Positions 13,368-14,415 of a stretch of DNA of 14,415 nt are shown piece by piece. Where the stretch lies: contig DAOVIO010000104.1 of NCBI GenBank assembly GCA_030673645.1, forward strand, positions 1 through 14,415, given 5' to 3'. The stretch's first letter is position 1. Each line of letters starts with the position of its first letter. Position numbers and translations under genes: made by a program. The notes below the pieces were generated by a model. It saw only the letters and a list, made by a program, of their open reading frames with translations, was not told the DNA's origin and searched no databases. This DNA is from JAGLSB01 sp023135955. GTDB taxonomy: Bacteria > Bacteroidota > Bacteroidia > Bacteroidales > GCA-2748055.

Positions 13368-14415
13368 TTATTTTTTTAAATTTTCCGGGACCATTACTGT
13401 CTTACCCTGAATTTTAAGTTGTTTTATTATGCTTCTTTCATGGTCTAATTGACCTGGAAGGGTGGCGTTACCTGAATTATTAAATTCCCCGAATGGCATT
13501 CCAATTTCATCAATGTAATCCTTTAACAATTCCTTCATCTGAGACAGTTGTTTCTTGTATTCAGGATTATAAGCCAGATTATTGTATTCTAAAGAATCTT
13601 CAGGAAGATAATAGAGTTGATCTTCATCCCAGAATCCGGGATGGTCTGCGCCTCGAATTCCTATACCCAGTCGCTTCAATGGTGCCATAAACTTTGGCAG
13701 ATTTTCATAGCTGGCATTTTTTATTTTTTCAATATCTTCATTTGTATATCTGACAGCAACATATTTCCAATCTTTTGTCATTACAGCTCTGGCATTTCCT
13801 AATTCGAAATATAAACTTTCCCTCCATTCTTCTGTTTCTCCGGTTTTTAATAGTGGAACCAGGCTTCTTCCATCCAGATTATAATTATCAGGAGTTTTTA
13901 TGCCTGCTAACTCAAAATATGTTGGTGCAAGGTCAATATTTTGAACAAGTGCATTACACACTGTCCCTGCAGGTATTCCTTTGGGCCATCTCATAATCAA
14001 GGGAACCTGGGTGCCGTTAATGTTGAAAAGGGAAGCTTTAGTTGTGCTACCATGATCGGGTACAAATATCACAAGAGTGTTATCGGCGATTCCCAGTTCG
14101 TCCAATTTGTCCAGAATATCTCCAATTGCGGCATCCATCCAGGCAATTCCCCATTGGCCGGTTTTAGGATTGTAGCCTGATTTTTTAAGTTTTTCCTTCA
14201 GCTCTTTTCTTTTTATCATTACTGAAGGAGGAGCTTCTTGTTCTCCGGCACCTGTATAATTCGGGTAGTCATATGATCTCACCCATTCATTATCGGGCCC
14301 ATGCAAAAGAGTAGGGCAATACTGAATGAAGAAAGGTTTATCCTTGTTTTCATCCAGAAACTCAAGTACAGCACTTGTGGTCCATTCCGGATTATGTGAA
14401 TTATATGGCTTCGAA
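13368..14415 (-). CDS. sulfatase (C-terminal part, start beyond window end)
   Basis: A hydrolase of sulfate esters from glycans or aryl compounds, of the formylglycine-dependent arylsulfatase family. About 349 codons are visible and the frame stays open to the window edge, so the N-terminal CxPxR active-site motif that is converted to formylglycine is not in view. The visible part begins SKPYNSHNPEW, passes PFFIQYCPTLLHGPDNEW, where many family members read Y-APH-P, and reaches the second active-site region LVIFVPDHGSTTKASLFN. It continues with the conserved VPLIMRWPKGIPAGTV (GxxVPxIxRWPG-like), IDLAPTYFELAGI and LDGRSLVPLLKTGE, then a C-terminal subdomain ending MVPENLKK. Apparent starts inside this stretch (for example TTG near 14306) are not real because homology continues upstream. 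It converges on the T9SS protein gene across the repeat tract. The substrate is not inferable from this part. Confidence 0.9.
   Translation of the reverse strand, partial: SKPYNSHNPEWTTSAVLEFLDENKDKPFFIQYCPTLLHGPDNEWVRSYDYPNYTGAGEQEAPPSVMIKRKELKEKLKKSGYNPKTGQWGIAWMDAAIGDILDKLDELGIADNTLVIFVPDHGSTTKASLFNINGTQVPLIMRWPKGIPAGTVCNALVQNIDLAPTYFELAGIKTPDNYNLDGRSLVPLLKTGETEEWRESLYFELGNARAVMTKDWKYVAVRYTNEDIEKIKNASYENLPKFMAPLKRLGIGIRGADHPGFWDEDQLYYLPEDSLEYNNLAYNPEYKKQLSQMKELLKDYIDEIGMPFGEFNNSGNATLPGQLDHERSIIKQLKIQGKTVMVPENLKK

Noticed and set aside
14304..14306. TTG as start of the sulfatase
   Set aside because: The same frame stays open to the window end and encodes conserved sulfatase sequence (PFFIQYCPTLLHGP), so the gene is simply cut by the window edge.

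Overview
The window looks like chromosomal DNA of a member of the Bacteroidota, probably a free-living, polysaccharide-degrading lineage of the Bacteroidales/Marinilabiliales type (the family-level placement is a guess). The evidence is low G+C, a protein with a C-terminal type IX secretion (T9SS) sorting domain, a Bacteroidota-type START-like protein next to an LptF/LptG permease, a fused RibBA, a FucP-like sugar transporter paired with a ROK kinase, a sulfatase, TAnnTTTG-type promoter matches, and several families of short palindromic intergenic repeats.

Layout. Positions 1-149 hold at most the last codons of a plus-strand gene. From about 8.0 kb down to 150 everything is on the minus strand. 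In transcription order it runs: an orphan periplasmic-binding-protein-like lipoprotein (6956-7978), a START-like domain protein (6501-6878), an LptF/LptG permease (4934-6442), a GT4 glycosyltransferase (3637-4845), a GT2 glycosyltransferase with membrane helices (2477-3640), ribBA (1241-2473) and fmt (150-1109). GT4, GT2 and ribBA are tightly packed (4-bp overlap, then a 3-bp gap). fmt is separated from ribBA by 131 bp of short repeat elements. At 7979-8144 transcription diverges. On the plus strand are a sugar MFS transporter (8145-9305) and, 3 bp later, an atypical ROK-family sugar kinase (9309-10406), which together form a plausible two-gene sugar uptake and phosphorylation operon.

After 10406 the DNA becomes accessory in character. 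There is a repeat-rich spacer, then a minus-strand relic of the C-terminus of a GH92 alpha-mannosidase (about 10545-10733). Next comes a 635-aa T9SS cargo protein with an unrecognised N-terminal domain, two related Ig-like repeats, a Big_2-like domain and a sorting domain (10931-12838), followed by a strong hairpin terminator (12861-12900). A 467-bp gene-free stretch of interlocking palindromic repeats follows (12901-13367), then the C-terminal two thirds or so of a sulfatase on the minus strand, running off the window end (13368-14415).

How the genes work together: the left half is housekeeping (formylation of initiator tRNA, riboflavin synthesis, LPS export) with two envelope-glycan glycosyltransferases between the permease and ribBA. 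The right half fits glycan foraging: surface-exposed secreted protein, sulfatase, mannosidase relic, sugar importer and sugar kinase. I see no CRISPR array, phage, transposase, tRNA or rRNA, and no gene cluster that I would call a new defence or biosynthetic system. The least explained items are the ROK kinase without its usual His/Cys motif, the decayed GH92 end, the N-terminal domain of the T9SS protein, a cluster of AAGATA half-sites upstream of it, and the repeat mosaics.
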